This document shows positions 34,822 to 43,451 of a stretch of 64,000 nucleotides of DNA, piece after piece. Each line of letters starts with the position of its first letter. Position 1 is the stretch's first letter. Position numbers and translations under genes: made by a program. The notes beneath the pieces were generated by a model, which was not told the DNA's origin, searched no databases, and saw only the letters and a list, made by a program, of their open reading frames with translations. The stretch spans positions 7,122,720 to 7,186,719 of the forward strand of contig NZ_KI912266.1 of NCBI RefSeq assembly GCF_000235425.2, read 5' to 3'. Source of the DNA: Pseudofrankia saprophytica. Lineage in GTDB: Bacteria; Actinomycetota; Actinomycetes; Frankiales; Frankiaceae.

Positions 34822-35967
34822 TCAGTCGACGCCCAGCAGGACGGTCGAGGTGGATGAGAACCAGCCGCCGGTCCCGTTGACGCACGCCACCCTGGCGCCG
34901 GGGACCTGCCGGCCGGCCGCCTCGCCGCGCAGCTGCCGGACGGCCTCCACCAGCAGGAAGATGCCGCGCATCCCGGGATGGCAGGCGGACAGGCCGCCGC
35001 CGTCGGTATTGGTCGGCATCCGCCCGCCGACCCGCATCGCGGCGCCCTCCAGGTAGGCGCCACCCTCGCCGCGGCCGCAGAAACCGAGTGCCTCGAAGGT
35101 GAGCAGCACCGTCGAGGTGAAGGAGTCGTAGAACTCGCAGACGTCGACGTCGGCCGCGGTGAGCCCGGCGCGCTCGAACGCCAGCTTCCCGGACACGGCG
35201 GCCGGCGACACCGTGAAGTCGGTCCACTCCGACATCGTCGTGACGTTGCTGGCCGTACCGGTGCCGAGCACCCGCACCGCGGGCCGCGGCAGGTCGGCGG
35301 CCCGCTCGACGGAGGTCAGCACCACCGCGCCGCCGCCGTCGCTGCGGATGCAGCAGTGCAGCTTGGTGAACGGCGTGGCGACCATCGGGGCGGACAACAC
35401 GTCGTCGACCGTGATCGGGTCCCGGTACATCGCGTCCGGGTTGAGGCTCGCGTTGTACCGGGTGTCCACGGCGATGTTCGCAAGCTGCTCGATCGTTGTG
35501 CCGAACTCGTGCATGTGCCGGCGGGCCGTCATCGCGTACTTGGCGATGAGCGTGTGCCCCCACGGAGCCTCGAACTGGCTCGGGCCGCGGGTCGACAGCG
35601 ACAGGTTCGCGGTGCGCAGCCGCTTCTTCAGGTCCGCGCGGGCCGTCGAGCCGTACACCAGCAGGACGGTGTGCGCGGTGCCGGCCTTGATCGCGTCGAC
35701 GGCGTGCTCGAGCATGACCTCCCAGGTGGAGCCGCCGACACTCGTCGAGTCCACCCAGGTCGGGCGCAGGCCGAGATATTCGGCCAGCTCGACCGGCGCC
35801 AGCACGCCAAGCCCGGTGGAGCCGAAGCCGTCGACGTCCGCGTGGCTGAGGCCCGCGTCAGCGAGCGCGCGGGCGGCCGCCTGGTAGTGCAGCGCGAACG
35901 GGGTCGCGTTGTCGACCCGCCCGCAGTCCGACAGCGCCGCGCCGACGACGGCCACCTGCCCCGTCAT
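34822..35967 (-). CDS. thiolase-like protein (SCP2-thiolase/Ltp2 group) lacking the nucleophilic cysteine
   Basis: A 381-aa thiolase-superfamily protein (VAVVGAALSDCGRVD start, HPGMRGIFLLVEA near 325, CVNGTGG near 360). The segment where thiolases carry the reactive Cys reads STSVGGSTWE (74-83), with Gly/Ser instead. This is as in steroid side-chain aldolases of the Ltp2 type, which work with a DUF35 partner, rather than true thiolases. A DUF35 gene is located 1 kb away in the divergent operon (36975). ATG 35967 has GAGGAGG upstream. So a retro-aldol role is plausible; it is inference from family logic. Confidence 0.82.
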   Translation of the reverse strand: MTGQVAVVGAALSDCGRVDNATPFALHYQAAARALADAGLSHADVDGFGSTGLGVLAPVELAEYLGLRPTWVDSTSVGGSTWEVMLEHAVDAIKAGTAHTVLLVYGSTARADLKKRLRTANLSLSTRGPSQFEAPWGHTLIAKYAMTARRHMHEFGTTIEQLANIAVDTRYNASLNPDAMYRDPITVDDVLSAPMVATPFTKLHCCIRSDGGGAVVLTSVERAADLPRPAVRVLGTGTASNVTTMSEWTDFTVSPAAVSGKLAFERAGLTAADVDVCEFYDSFTSTVLLTFEALGFCGRGEGGAYLEGAAMRVGGRMPTNTDGGGLSACHPGMRGIFLLVEAVRQLRGEAAGRQVPGARVACVNGTGGWFSSTSTVLLGVD

Positions 35968-36320
35968 ACGTCCTCCTCGCCCCTCACCAGTTTGGTACTG
36001 CTACATCCGACCGATCCACCCGGTACCGGCCACCTACGGCCCACCACCCGGCGACCAACGCCGACAGGATCGCTCCCACACCGGCCACGACCCGCCCGCC
36101 TACCCCGGCGGGCGCCGGACCCGTCCCCGTTCCGCCGGTCCGACGGAAATCCTTGGAAACTCGGCCTGATTCGAATTTTGTATATACTATCCGATCACAG
36201 ATCAGGCGCCTCCGCAACCGGCGCCAGCTCCGGGCAGCTCCGCTCCTGGACGGCACCGCTCCGGACACGCACTACCCCTGGACAAGCACCGCCCCTGGAC
36301 AAGCACCGCAGGGAGAGCGC
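35968..36320. other. divergent intergenic region with TATACT site
   Basis: 353 bp without a gene. AT-rich core TTTTGTATATACTATCC at 36176-36192, in a likely shared promoter of the thiolase-like gene and the MaoC-DUF35-MaoC operon. Confidence 0.45.
36176..36192. promoter_or_regulatory. TATATAC motif between divergent genes
   Basis: TTTTGTATATACTATCC; read on the minus strand it is GGATAGTATATACAAAA, like the other TATACA sites. Confidence 0.4.
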
Positions 36321-36809
36321 ATGGACGACGCAACAGCGACCGCCGAGGCCGCCGAGGCGGGCACCGATCCGGAGACGGAGAAGGGCGCCGCCTGCTTTGA
36401 GGACCTCGAGGTGGGCGGGAAGGCGCCGGTACGCACCCGCACGCTGACCCGCACGGACCTGGTCCGCTACGCCGGCGCGTCACACGACTTCAACCCTCTG
36501 CACCACGACGACGAGCGGGCGCGCGCCGCCGGCATGAAGAGCGTCTTCGGGCACGGCATGTTCTCCGCCGGGATGCTCGCGACCGCCCTCACCGACCTCG
36601 TCGGCATCGGTAACCTGCGCGGCTACAAGGTGCGCTTCACGACGCAGGCCTGGCCGGGCGACGTGCTGAGCACCGACATCACGGTGACGAGCAAGGACGA
36701 GGCCACCGGCCTCGTCGAGCTCGACTGCCAGCTGGTCAACGCGGAGGGCGCGGCGGTCGTCGCCGGTTCCGCGGTCGCCAAGCCCGTTCGCGGCCGAGCG
36801 AGCGAGTGA
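36321..36809 (+). CDS. MaoC-like (R)-specific enoyl-CoA hydratase
   Basis: A 162-aa hot-dog-fold hydratase. Catalytic Asp/His are in the hydratase-2 motif HDFNPLHHDD (about 57-66), followed by VFGHGMFSAGML. These enzymes hydrate enoyl-CoA; in steroid degradation they form heteromers with DUF35/MaoC partners. ATG 36321 follows GGGAGAG by 5 bp; the frame upstream to 36153 is non-coding. First of the rightward set MaoC, DUF35, MaoC-N. Confidence 0.9.
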   Translation: MDDATATAEAAEAGTDPETEKGAACFEDLEVGGKAPVRTRTLTRTDLVRYAGASHDFNPLHHDDERARAAGMKSVFGHGMFSAGMLATALTDLVGIGNLRGYKVRFTTQAWPGDVLSTDITVTSKDEATGLVELDCQLVNAEGAAVVAGSAVAKPVRGRASE

Positions 36810-36865
36810 AGTGGTCGTCCGAGGCGGACCTCCCAGATCGGCTACGCAAGCTCCGCCGATCCGGC

Positions 36866-36901
36866 GGGGACCCCGGAGGACGGCCGTGAGCAGGGGTCCC
36901 C
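36866..36901 (+). promoter_or_regulatory. intercistronic hairpin
   Basis: Perfect 9-bp arms GGGGACCCC / GGGGTCCCC with an 18-nt loop, between the MaoC and DUF35 genes. It may be an attenuator or processing site. Confidence 0.35.
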
Positions 36902-36974
36902 GGCCACTCGCGAAGCGACGGCTGGGGGGGCCGATGAGTGAGCGAGGAAGCGAACCAGAGATGAGGAGGCGGGC

Positions 36975-37385
36975 ATGAGTGGTCCACGGTTCGATCTGCC
37001 GACGATCGAGGAGGAGACCGCGCCCTGGTGGGACGCCGCCCGCAAGGGCGAGCTGCTGATCCGCCGCTGCGGTGACTGCGCCAGGGCGCACCTCTACCCC
37101 CGCCCGTTCTGCCCCTCGTGCTGGAGCCAGAACGTCACCTGGGAACGGGCCGCTGGCACCGGCACGCTCTACACCTGGTCCGAGGTGCGGGTGAACGACC
37201 TGCCGCCGTTCAAGGCCCGGGTGCCCTACATCGCGGCGATCGTCGACCTCGACGAGGGCCCGCGGCTGGAAACCAACATCGTCGACGTGACCGAGGCGGA
37301 CCTGGCGATCGGCATGCGCGTCAAGGTCGACTTCCGGGCCGACGACGAGGCCGACCTGACGGTCCCCGTCTTCCGCCTCGCCTGA
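36975..37385 (+). CDS. DUF35 zinc-ribbon/OB-fold protein
   Basis: A 136-aa acyl-CoA-associated protein. The rubredoxin-like zinc knuckle has four cysteines: CGDC near 32-35 and CPSC near 46-49, followed by an OB-fold (TGTLYTWSEVRVND, PYIAAIVDLDEG). DUF35 proteins partner thiolase-like aldolases and MaoC hydratases, and probably channel CoA esters. ATG 36975 has GAGGAGG 9 bp upstream. Likely partner of the Cys-less thiolase-like protein at 34822-35967 and of the flanking MaoC genes. Confidence 0.9.
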   Translation: MSGPRFDLPTIEEETAPWWDAARKGELLIRRCGDCARAHLYPRPFCPSCWSQNVTWERAAGTGTLYTWSEVRVNDLPPFKARVPYIAAIVDLDEGPRLETNIVDVTEADLAIGMRVKVDFRADDEADLTVPVFRLA

Positions 37386-37460
37386 GGCCCGAGCCCGAGC
37401 CGGGGCCCGAGCCGGGCCCGGGCCCCGCACGTCTCCCGCCTGTGTCCTGAGGAGAGCACC

Positions 37461-37949
37461 GTGAGCGCGACCGACTTCATCGGCACCCAGCTCCCGCCGG
37501 CGACCGTCGTCGTCGAGCGGGGCGCCGTCGCCGCCTTCGCCGAGGCCGTCACCGACGCCTCGGCCGTCTACCAGCGGGCCGACGCGGCGGTGGCGGCGGG
37601 CTTCGAGACCATCCCCGCGCCGCCCACGTTCACGTTCGCCGCCCGGCTGCTTGGCGCGTTCCCCGACCTGCAGCCCGCCCGCCCCGACGGCGCCCTCGAC
37701 ACCACCGAGATCATCGCCGCGCTCCGCAAGGACGGCGGCCTGATCCTGCACGCCGAGCAGGAGTTCACCTACCACCGCCCCGTGCTCGCCGGCAGCACCG
37801 TGCGCGTCACCGGCGAGGTCGAGGACGTCCGCGTCACCACCAACAGCCGCGGGAAGCAGATGACCTTCGTCCGGCTCCGCTCCGACACCCGCGACGAGGC
37901 CGGCGAGCTTCTCGTCACCGAGGTCATGACCCTCCTGCACCGCGCCTGA
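37461..37949 (+). CDS. MaoC-N-type (FAS1-like) dehydratase domain protein
   Basis: A 162-aa hot-dog protein of the N-terminal MaoC/FAS1-dehydratase type (PPATVVVERGAVAAFAEAVTD, IPAPPTFTFAARL, EQEFTYHRPVLAGSTVRVTG). Such subunits lack the catalytic Asp-His motif themselves and pair with a standard MaoC, so with the 36321 gene it can make a HadAB/ChsH1-H2-like heteromer. GTG 37461 follows AGGAGAG by 5 bp. Last gene of the set; twin repeats follow. Confidence 0.85.
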   Translation: MSATDFIGTQLPPATVVVERGAVAAFAEAVTDASAVYQRADAAVAAGFETIPAPPTFTFAARLLGAFPDLQPARPDGALDTTEIIAALRKDGGLILHAEQEFTYHRPVLAGSTVRVTGEVEDVRVTTNSRGKQMTFVRLRSDTRDEAGELLVTEVMTLLHRA

Positions 37950-37957
37950 CCGCGAAC

Positions 37958-38062
37958 TGTGGCTGCTGAACGTCTCCCTGGACCAGACCATCGACCACAG
38001 TTCATCCCGCCGGATCAGAGTGTGGCTGCTGGGCGAGCGTATGGACACGATGACCGACCACA
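37958..38062. repeat. twin 42-nt palindromic repeats
   Basis: Units at 37958-37999 and 38021-38062, 21 bp apart. Both start TGTGGCTGCTG, share a central TGGA and end GACCACA, giving TGTGG/CCACA arms (nine bp, GAACTGTGG/CCACAGTTC, around unit 1). They begin 8 bp after the MaoC-N stop. Confidence 0.7.
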
Positions 38063-38173
38063 GGTCGGCAGCAGAGCGGCACCTCGCCCGCGGGCCGGGT
38101 GGCGGTGGTCGCATTTGCCGGGTCGGACGGCGTGAACGATGCGGCTCGATGACGACCACGGAATGATGACGAC

Positions 38174-39415
38174 GTGACGACCCCCGCCGCGACGACGCCC
38201 GAGACCGTCCCCGCCGCCCCCGGAGCCCCCGGAGCGCTGCCGCTCGCCGGGCTGCTCGTCGTCGGCCTGGAGCAGGCCGTCGCCGCGCCGCTGGCGACCC
38301 GGCACCTCGCGGACCTCGGCGCCCGCGTCGTCAAGGTGGAGAACCCGAACGGCGGCGACATGGCCCGCTCGTACGACGGGGCCTGGCACGGCGAGATCGG
38401 CGCGCACTTCGCCTGGCTGAACCGGGGCAAGGAGTCGTTCGCCGTCAACCTGCGCGACCCGCGCGGTGCCGCCGCGCTGGAGGAGCTGGTCGCCCGCGCG
38501 GACGTCGTCGTGCAGAACCTCGCCCCGGGCGCCGCCGCGCGCCGAGGGCTCGCCGCCGAACAGCTGCACGCGAAGTACCCGCGGATCATCGCCGTCGACA
38601 TCTCCGGCTACGGCGAGGGCGGCCCGCTGTCCCACAAGCGCGCCTACGACCTGCTGGTCCAGTCGGAGTCCGGTTCCTGCGCCATCACCGGCCACGAGGG
38701 GCACCCCGCGAAGGCCGGCGTCCCGCTCGCCGACATCGGCGGCGGGATGTACACGCTGACGTCGGTGCTCGCCGCGTTGCACGCGCGCACCACGACCGGC
38801 CGGGGTGCCGCGATCCAGGTCGGCCTGTTCGACGCGGCCGTCGAGTGGATGGGCTACGCGCTCAACTTCACCATGGGCTCGGGCCTCGTCCAGGAGCCCA
38901 ACGGCGTCAGCTCCCCCGCCGTCTCCCCCTACGGCAACTACAAGACGGCCGACGGCCAGGTGCTCGTGCTCGGCACCACGAACAACGGCGAGTGGCAGCG
39001 GCTGGCCCGCGAGGTCCTCGGCCGGCCCGACCTCGCCGACGACCCCCGGTTCACCGAGAACGACGACCGGGTCGGCCGGCGCGCCGAGCTCGACGTCCAC
39101 CTCGCCGCCTGGGCGAGCTCCGTGACCCTCGAGGACGCCCGCGAGCGGCTGGACAAGGCCGGCATCGGCAACGCCCGCCTCAACACCGTCCCCGACGTCA
39201 TCGACCACCCGCACCTGGCCGCCCGCGACCGCTGGCGCGAGGTCTCCTCCCCCGCCGGCCCCATCCGCGCCGTCCTCCCGCCCCCGGTCAACAAGGACTG
39301 GACCTTCCCGATGGGTGACATCCCGGCCCTGGGCGCGCACACGGCGTCGATCCTCACCGAGCTCGGCCGCACCCCCGACGACCTCGCCGCCCTCCGCGCC
39401 GGCGGCGTCATCTGA
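38174..39415 (+). CDS. CaiB/BaiF-family acyl-CoA transferase
   Basis: A 413-aa class III CoA transferase. It shows the family N-terminus (VGLEQAVAAPLATRHLADLGARVVKVE, then RSYDG), FAWLNRGKESFAVNLRD near 80, LVQNLAPGAA near 110 and the active-site aspartate region GVPLADIGGGMYT near 180. It transfers CoA between acids without ATP. GTG 38174 is used, 224 bp after the MaoC-N gene and after the twin repeats, so it may have its own promoter. Convergent with the decarboxylase gene. Confidence 0.9.
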   Translation: MTTPAATTPETVPAAPGAPGALPLAGLLVVGLEQAVAAPLATRHLADLGARVVKVENPNGGDMARSYDGAWHGEIGAHFAWLNRGKESFAVNLRDPRGAAALEELVARADVVVQNLAPGAAARRGLAAEQLHAKYPRIIAVDISGYGEGGPLSHKRAYDLLVQSESGSCAITGHEGHPAKAGVPLADIGGGMYTLTSVLAALHARTTTGRGAAIQVGLFDAAVEWMGYALNFTMGSGLVQEPNGVSSPAVSPYGNYKTADGQVLVLGTTNNGEWQRLAREVLGRPDLADDPRFTENDDRVGRRAELDVHLAAWASSVTLEDARERLDKAGIGNARLNTVPDVIDHPHLAARDRWREVSSPAGPIRAVLPPPVNKDWTFPMGDIPALGAHTASILTELGRTPDDLAALRAGGVI

Positions 39416-39435
39416 AGGACCGCACACAGGCCTGA

Positions 39436-40893
39436 CTAGTGGTGGAAGCCGGTGCTGGCTGGCTCGGCACCGGCCGGGGTCGGGTGGCCCGAGGCCGCGA
39501 GGCGGTCGACGACGCGGCGCAGGTCCGTGGCCAGGTGGTCGGCCAGGTCCGGGCCGAACCCGTTGCGGACGACGACCCGCAGCACGGCGAGCTCGTCCAG
39601 CGCCGGCGGGAAGCGGTAGGCGGGGACCTGCCAGCCGCGGGTCCGCAGCAGCTCCGAGATGTCGAACACGCTGAACTCGGCCGCGCGGGCGTCGCGGATC
39701 GTGAACGCGAACGCGGGAATGCCGGTGGCGCCATCGGAGACGAGCTCGAAGGGATCCATCGCGGCGATCGTGTCGGAAAGCCGGGCCGCGACGTCGCGGC
39801 AGCCCTGCATCACCTGGCGGTAGCCCTCGTGGCCGAAGCGCAGCAGAGAGTAGTACTGGGCGACGACCTGCGCGCCGGGGCGGGAGAAGTTGAGCGCGAA
39901 CGTCGGCATCGTGCCGCCGAGGTAGTCGACGTGGAAGACGAGCTCCTCGGGCAGGTGGTCGTGGTCGCGCCAGAGCACCCAGCCGACGCCCGGGTACACC
40001 AGGCCGTACTTGTGGCCCGAGGCGTTGATCGACGCGACCCGGTCGAGCCGGAAGTCCCAGACGAGGTCCGGGTCGCAGAACGGGGCGACGAAGCCACCGG
40101 AGGCCGCGTCGACGTGCACCGGCACGTCCGGGCCGCCGTCGGCCGCGAGCCGGTCGAGCGCGGCGGCGATCTCGGCGACCGGCTCGTACGTCCCGTCGAA
40201 CGTCGAGCCGAGAATCGCGACCACGCCGACCGTGTTCTCGTCACAGTGCCGCGCGGCCTCGTCCGCCGTCAGGTGGGTACGGCCGGGCGCGAGCGGAACG
40301 AGCCGGGGCTCGACGTCCCAGTAGCGGGCGAACTTCTCCCAGCAGACCTGCACGTTCGCGCCCATCACCAGGTTCGGCCGGTCGGTGGGCAGACCGGCGG
40401 CACGCCGTCTGGACCGCCACCGGCGGGTCATGGCGAGGCCGGCGAGCATGCATGCCTCCGACGAGCCGGTCGTCGAGCAGCCGACCGCGTCGCGGGCGTC
40501 GCGCGCGTGCCACAGGTCGGCGAGGATGTTGACGCAGCGCGCCTCCAGCTCGGCGGTCTGCGGGTACTCATCCTTGTCGATCATGTTCTTGGCCGCGCAC
40601 TCCGCCATCAGCCGGTCGGCGTGCGGGTCCATCCAGGTGGTGACGAACGTGGCCAGGTTCAGCCTCGCGTTGCCGTCGAGCATCAGCTCGTCACGGACCA
40701 GCTGGTAGGCGGTCTCCGCGTCCAGCGGCCCGGCCGGGAGCCGGTACCGGGGCAGCTCACCACCGCCCGCGGCGCCACCCGCGACGCCGTCCGCGACCGC
40801 GCCGCCCGGCGGACGCGTCGACCACCGCAGCTGCGGCCGCACCGCCAGCCGCGCGTCCGCCTGCTCCCCCATCGCCTGCCTGTGCAGTGCCAC
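39436..40893 (-). CDS. gadB: glutamate decarboxylase
   Basis: A 485-aa PLP-dependent group II decarboxylase. Features: FVTTWMDPHADRLMAECAAKN near 67, GCSTTGSSEACMLAGLA near 142, the HVDAASGGFVAPF loop near 240 and the PLP lysine in SINASGHKYGLVYPGVGW near 290. It converts glutamate to GABA and takes up a proton, usually for acid stress or nitrogen metabolism. It starts GTG 40893 (ATG 40872 is possible). No transporter partner is adjacent; its neighbours are catabolic genes, so the link is not obvious. Confidence 0.93.
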   Translation of the reverse strand: MALHRQAMGEQADARLAVRPQLRWSTRPPGGAVADGVAGGAAGGGELPRYRLPAGPLDAETAYQLVRDELMLDGNARLNLATFVTTWMDPHADRLMAECAAKNMIDKDEYPQTAELEARCVNILADLWHARDARDAVGCSTTGSSEACMLAGLAMTRRWRSRRRAAGLPTDRPNLVMGANVQVCWEKFARYWDVEPRLVPLAPGRTHLTADEAARHCDENTVGVVAILGSTFDGTYEPVAEIAAALDRLAADGGPDVPVHVDAASGGFVAPFCDPDLVWDFRLDRVASINASGHKYGLVYPGVGWVLWRDHDHLPEELVFHVDYLGGTMPTFALNFSRPGAQVVAQYYSLLRFGHEGYRQVMQGCRDVAARLSDTIAAMDPFELVSDGATGIPAFAFTIRDARAAEFSVFDISELLRTRGWQVPAYRFPPALDELAVLRVVVRNGFGPDLADHLATDLRRVVDRLAASGHPTPAGAEPASTGFHH

Positions 40894-40997
40894 CCCGCCA
40901 GGCTATGGGGCCTCGAGCCCAGCGGTCGCCAAGGGGCGCCAACGGGTTCCGCGGCGCCTTGCGACGCCGCGGAACCCGGACACTCCGGATACCCCGC

Positions 40998-42341
40998 TCA
41001 GCCCTCGATGGGCGTGGAGGCGACGGCGCGGAACTCGGTGGGCTGGCCCTTCTCGTCGAGGGAGGTGACCAGGCCACCGCGGACGCAGACCGCCGGGGTC
41101 GCCGGCGCCGCCTTGCCACCGCAGCGGAACTTCATCGGGTCGGCGCCGGGCAGGTCCTTCTCCGGCATGGACTTGATCGCGGCGGTGATCGACGCCGGGG
41201 TGATGTCGCCGGAGATGCCCTCGGTCGCCGTCTGCAGCGCCGCGACGACGGTGAACATGCTCAGCGAGCCCTGGCGGTTGACCTGGATGTTCTTGCCCTT
41301 GCCGTAGGTGTCGACGATGGCGGAGAACAGCCGGGTCGACGGGTTGTCCGTGCCGACCGGGGCGGTCGCCGAGACGGTCACGCCCTTCAGCACGGAGCCC
41401 GGAACCGCCTTGCGGAGGGCATCGGTAACGCATTGCGAGATGGCGACGACCGGGCCGGTGAAGCCGACGGAGTGCAGACCGTTGAGGCCGGCGATGCAGA
41501 ACGAGTCGCTCCCGATCATCTGCACGACCCGTGGGCCGGCGGTCGCGATGCGCTGCATCTGCGGCGTCATGTCGGCGGTGCCCGGCGGGACCGGTACGAG
41601 GTCCAGCTTGATGCCGGCTGCCTTGAAGGCGGCGGGCGCGACCGTCTGGTAGATGCTCATCACGGCCGGTACGTCGATGGCGACGACGGACACCGTGTCG
41701 ACCTTCTTGTCCTTGGCCAGCTGGATCGGCAGGCTGACCAGGGAGAACAGCGCGTCGGCCAGGACGAACGTCGAGTCCTTGTCGGTCAGGATCGAGGCCG
41801 CGTTGGCGCCGCCGAAGAGCACTGGGATGTGCGCCTGGTGCAGCGGCTCCCACATGCTCTCCACGACGGAGGACGACCCGACGACGACCGCGGTGACGTT
41901 CTTCTCGACCATCTGGTTCGCGCAGTCGGTGCCCTTGGCCGGGTCGGCGAGGGCGTCGCACTTGACCAGCTCGATCGGGTGCCCGCCGATGCCGCCCTTG
42001 CGGGCGTTGAGATAGGCGACGGTCGTGTCGGCGACGGGACCCTCGAAGGAGAGGTCCGTGACGGAGCCTTTGCCGTCCGAGATCATCCCGATCCTGACGG
42101 GTGTGCCCTTCGCGGGGTTCAGGGCACCGAGCACCTGGTCCGCGCCGGCCGTGCTGGCGGTGGCCGCCGGGGCCGCGCCGCCCTCGCCGTCGCCGTCGGA
42201 GCCGCCGCAGGCCGCGAGCAGCAGGCTCGCCGCGAGGGTGGCTAACGCGGCTAATGCGGCTGACACGCGGACGGGCCCGCGCGCCCGCCGGCGCCCTCGG
42301 TGGCCGGACGGGCTGTTGGCTGGTATCTCTATAGCGTGCAT
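40998..42341 (-). CDS. branched-chain-type ABC transporter substrate-binding lipoprotein
   Basis: A 447-aa periplasmic-binding-fold type I protein (LivJ/Peripla_BP_6). Residues 1-44 form a lipoprotein signal peptide with RGRRRARG n-region and lipobox LLAAC45. Mature features are RIGMISDGKGSVTDL, the NARKGGIGGHPIELVKCD region and VVGSSSVVES. It probably delivers the substrate to the LivG/LivHMF permease, which lacks an adjacent binding protein. It is divergent from a TetR regulator with an inverted repeat between. Confidence 0.9.
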   Translation of the reverse strand: MHAIEIPANSPSGHRGRRRARGPVRVSAALAALATLAASLLLAACGGSDGDGEGGAAPAATASTAGADQVLGALNPAKGTPVRIGMISDGKGSVTDLSFEGPVADTTVAYLNARKGGIGGHPIELVKCDALADPAKGTDCANQMVEKNVTAVVVGSSSVVESMWEPLHQAHIPVLFGGANAASILTDKDSTFVLADALFSLVSLPIQLAKDKKVDTVSVVAIDVPAVMSIYQTVAPAAFKAAGIKLDLVPVPPGTADMTPQMQRIATAGPRVVQMIGSDSFCIAGLNGLHSVGFTGPVVAISQCVTDALRKAVPGSVLKGVTVSATAPVGTDNPSTRLFSAIVDTYGKGKNIQVNRQGSLSMFTVVAALQTATEGISGDITPASITAAIKSMPEKDLPGADPMKFRCGGKAAPATPAVCVRGGLVTSLDEKGQPTEFRAVASTPIEG

Positions 42342-42665
42342 GCGGTATCCCTCGACTCGCCGGAGTTAGGGAGTGAATGCTTGCGTAGCATGGTCATTTG
42401 GTCAACGGATTGACAAATGCCCTGGATAAATGAACCAGGAAGCCGCGGTCACGTCACGTCACGAGAACGGAAGATCCCGGGTCAGGTCGGCCGCCGCCAG
42501 CCGACGGGCGACGACGGCCGAGCACAGCGAGGACGGTTCAAGCCGACGGCTGAGCGGCGCCCGACGGTATGATTTTCCGATGGTGGCTTGTCGCCCGTCG
42601 GCTCCGGAGGCCTTAGCCAGGCGGCGCGCTACCAGGGCGCGCGTGGGGCAGGAGAGTGTCCTGCC
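42342..42665. other. divergent intergenic region with an operator-like inverted repeat
   Basis: 324 bp between the binding-protein and TetR genes. No gene; the repeat is listed separately. Confidence 0.5.
42395..42419. promoter_or_regulatory. inverted repeat CATTTGGTCAA-N4-TTGACAAATG
   Basis: Near-perfect 10-bp arms (one extra G), 54 bp upstream of the binding-protein start; likely operator of the adjacent TetR protein. TTGACC inside could also be a -35 element. Confidence 0.5.
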
Positions 42666-43361
42666 GTGACGGCGGAAGCTCGACCCCGCCTGCGAGCCGA
42701 CGCGCGCCGCAACCGCGATCGGATCATCGCCACGGCCACCCAGGCATTCGCCGACGACGGGCCCGACGTGCCCATGGAGGAGATCGCCCGGCTCGCCGCC
42801 GTCGGTGTCGGCACGCTCTACCGCCACTTCCCCGACCGGGAGGCGCTGGTCGTCGCCGTCGTGCGCGACAGCCTGGCCACCTCGCTCGCCAGGGCCCGCG
42901 CGGCGGCTGACGAGAGTGGTTCCGACGCGACCCGGTCCGACGAGACCCGGTCCGACGAGACCGGATCCGATGGCCGTGCCTGGGACGCACTGGTACGCAG
43001 CCTCAGCCCGTCGCGCGAGCTGCGGCTCACGATGCGGCTGACCGTCCTGTTCTCACCGGCGATGGCGGCGGCCGTGCGTTCCGACCCGGCCATCACCCGG
43101 ATCCGCCGCGAGTATGCCGAGGCGCTCGACGCCCTGATCCGCGCGGCCCAGACCGAGGGGTCACTGCGGCCCGACGTCGGCTCCGGCGATGTCGCCCACC
43201 TGCTCGCGCTCGCCGCCTACAGCCTCAGCCGCGGCCCCGACACGACGGCCGAGATCGCCTTCGATCGCGCCCGCGCCATCATCCTCGACGGCCTACGCGC
43301 CCGCCCCACGACGCCACTGCCCGGCCGTCCCCTGACCACGACCGACCTCGCCGCCGAATAG
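42666..43361 (+). CDS. TetR/AcrR-family transcriptional regulator
   Basis: A 231-aa regulator from GTG 42666. The N-terminal HTH is canonical: RDRIIATATQAFADDG, MEEIARLAAVGVGTLYRHFPDREAL (about 19-60). The C-terminal ligand domain is unlike others; residues 77-100 hold a 15-bp in-frame repeat (TRSDETRSDETGSD). The frame is open back to a TTG at 42588. It probably represses the divergent substrate-binding lipoprotein gene. Confidence 0.9.
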   Translation: MTAEARPRLRADARRNRDRIIATATQAFADDGPDVPMEEIARLAAVGVGTLYRHFPDREALVVAVVRDSLATSLARARAAADESGSDATRSDETRSDETGSDGRAWDALVRSLSPSRELRLTMRLTVLFSPAMAAAVRSDPAITRIRREYAEALDALIRAAQTEGSLRPDVGSGDVAHLLALAAYSLSRGPDTTAEIAFDRARAIILDGLRARPTTPLPGRPLTTTDLAAE

Positions 43362-43451
43362 CGCCGGCCGACGCGCCCGCCACCCGGCAGGTGTCGGGGG
43401 GTTCGGGTGTCGGAGTCCGGGTGTCGGGTCGGGGCCCCGCCAGGGCCCGAG

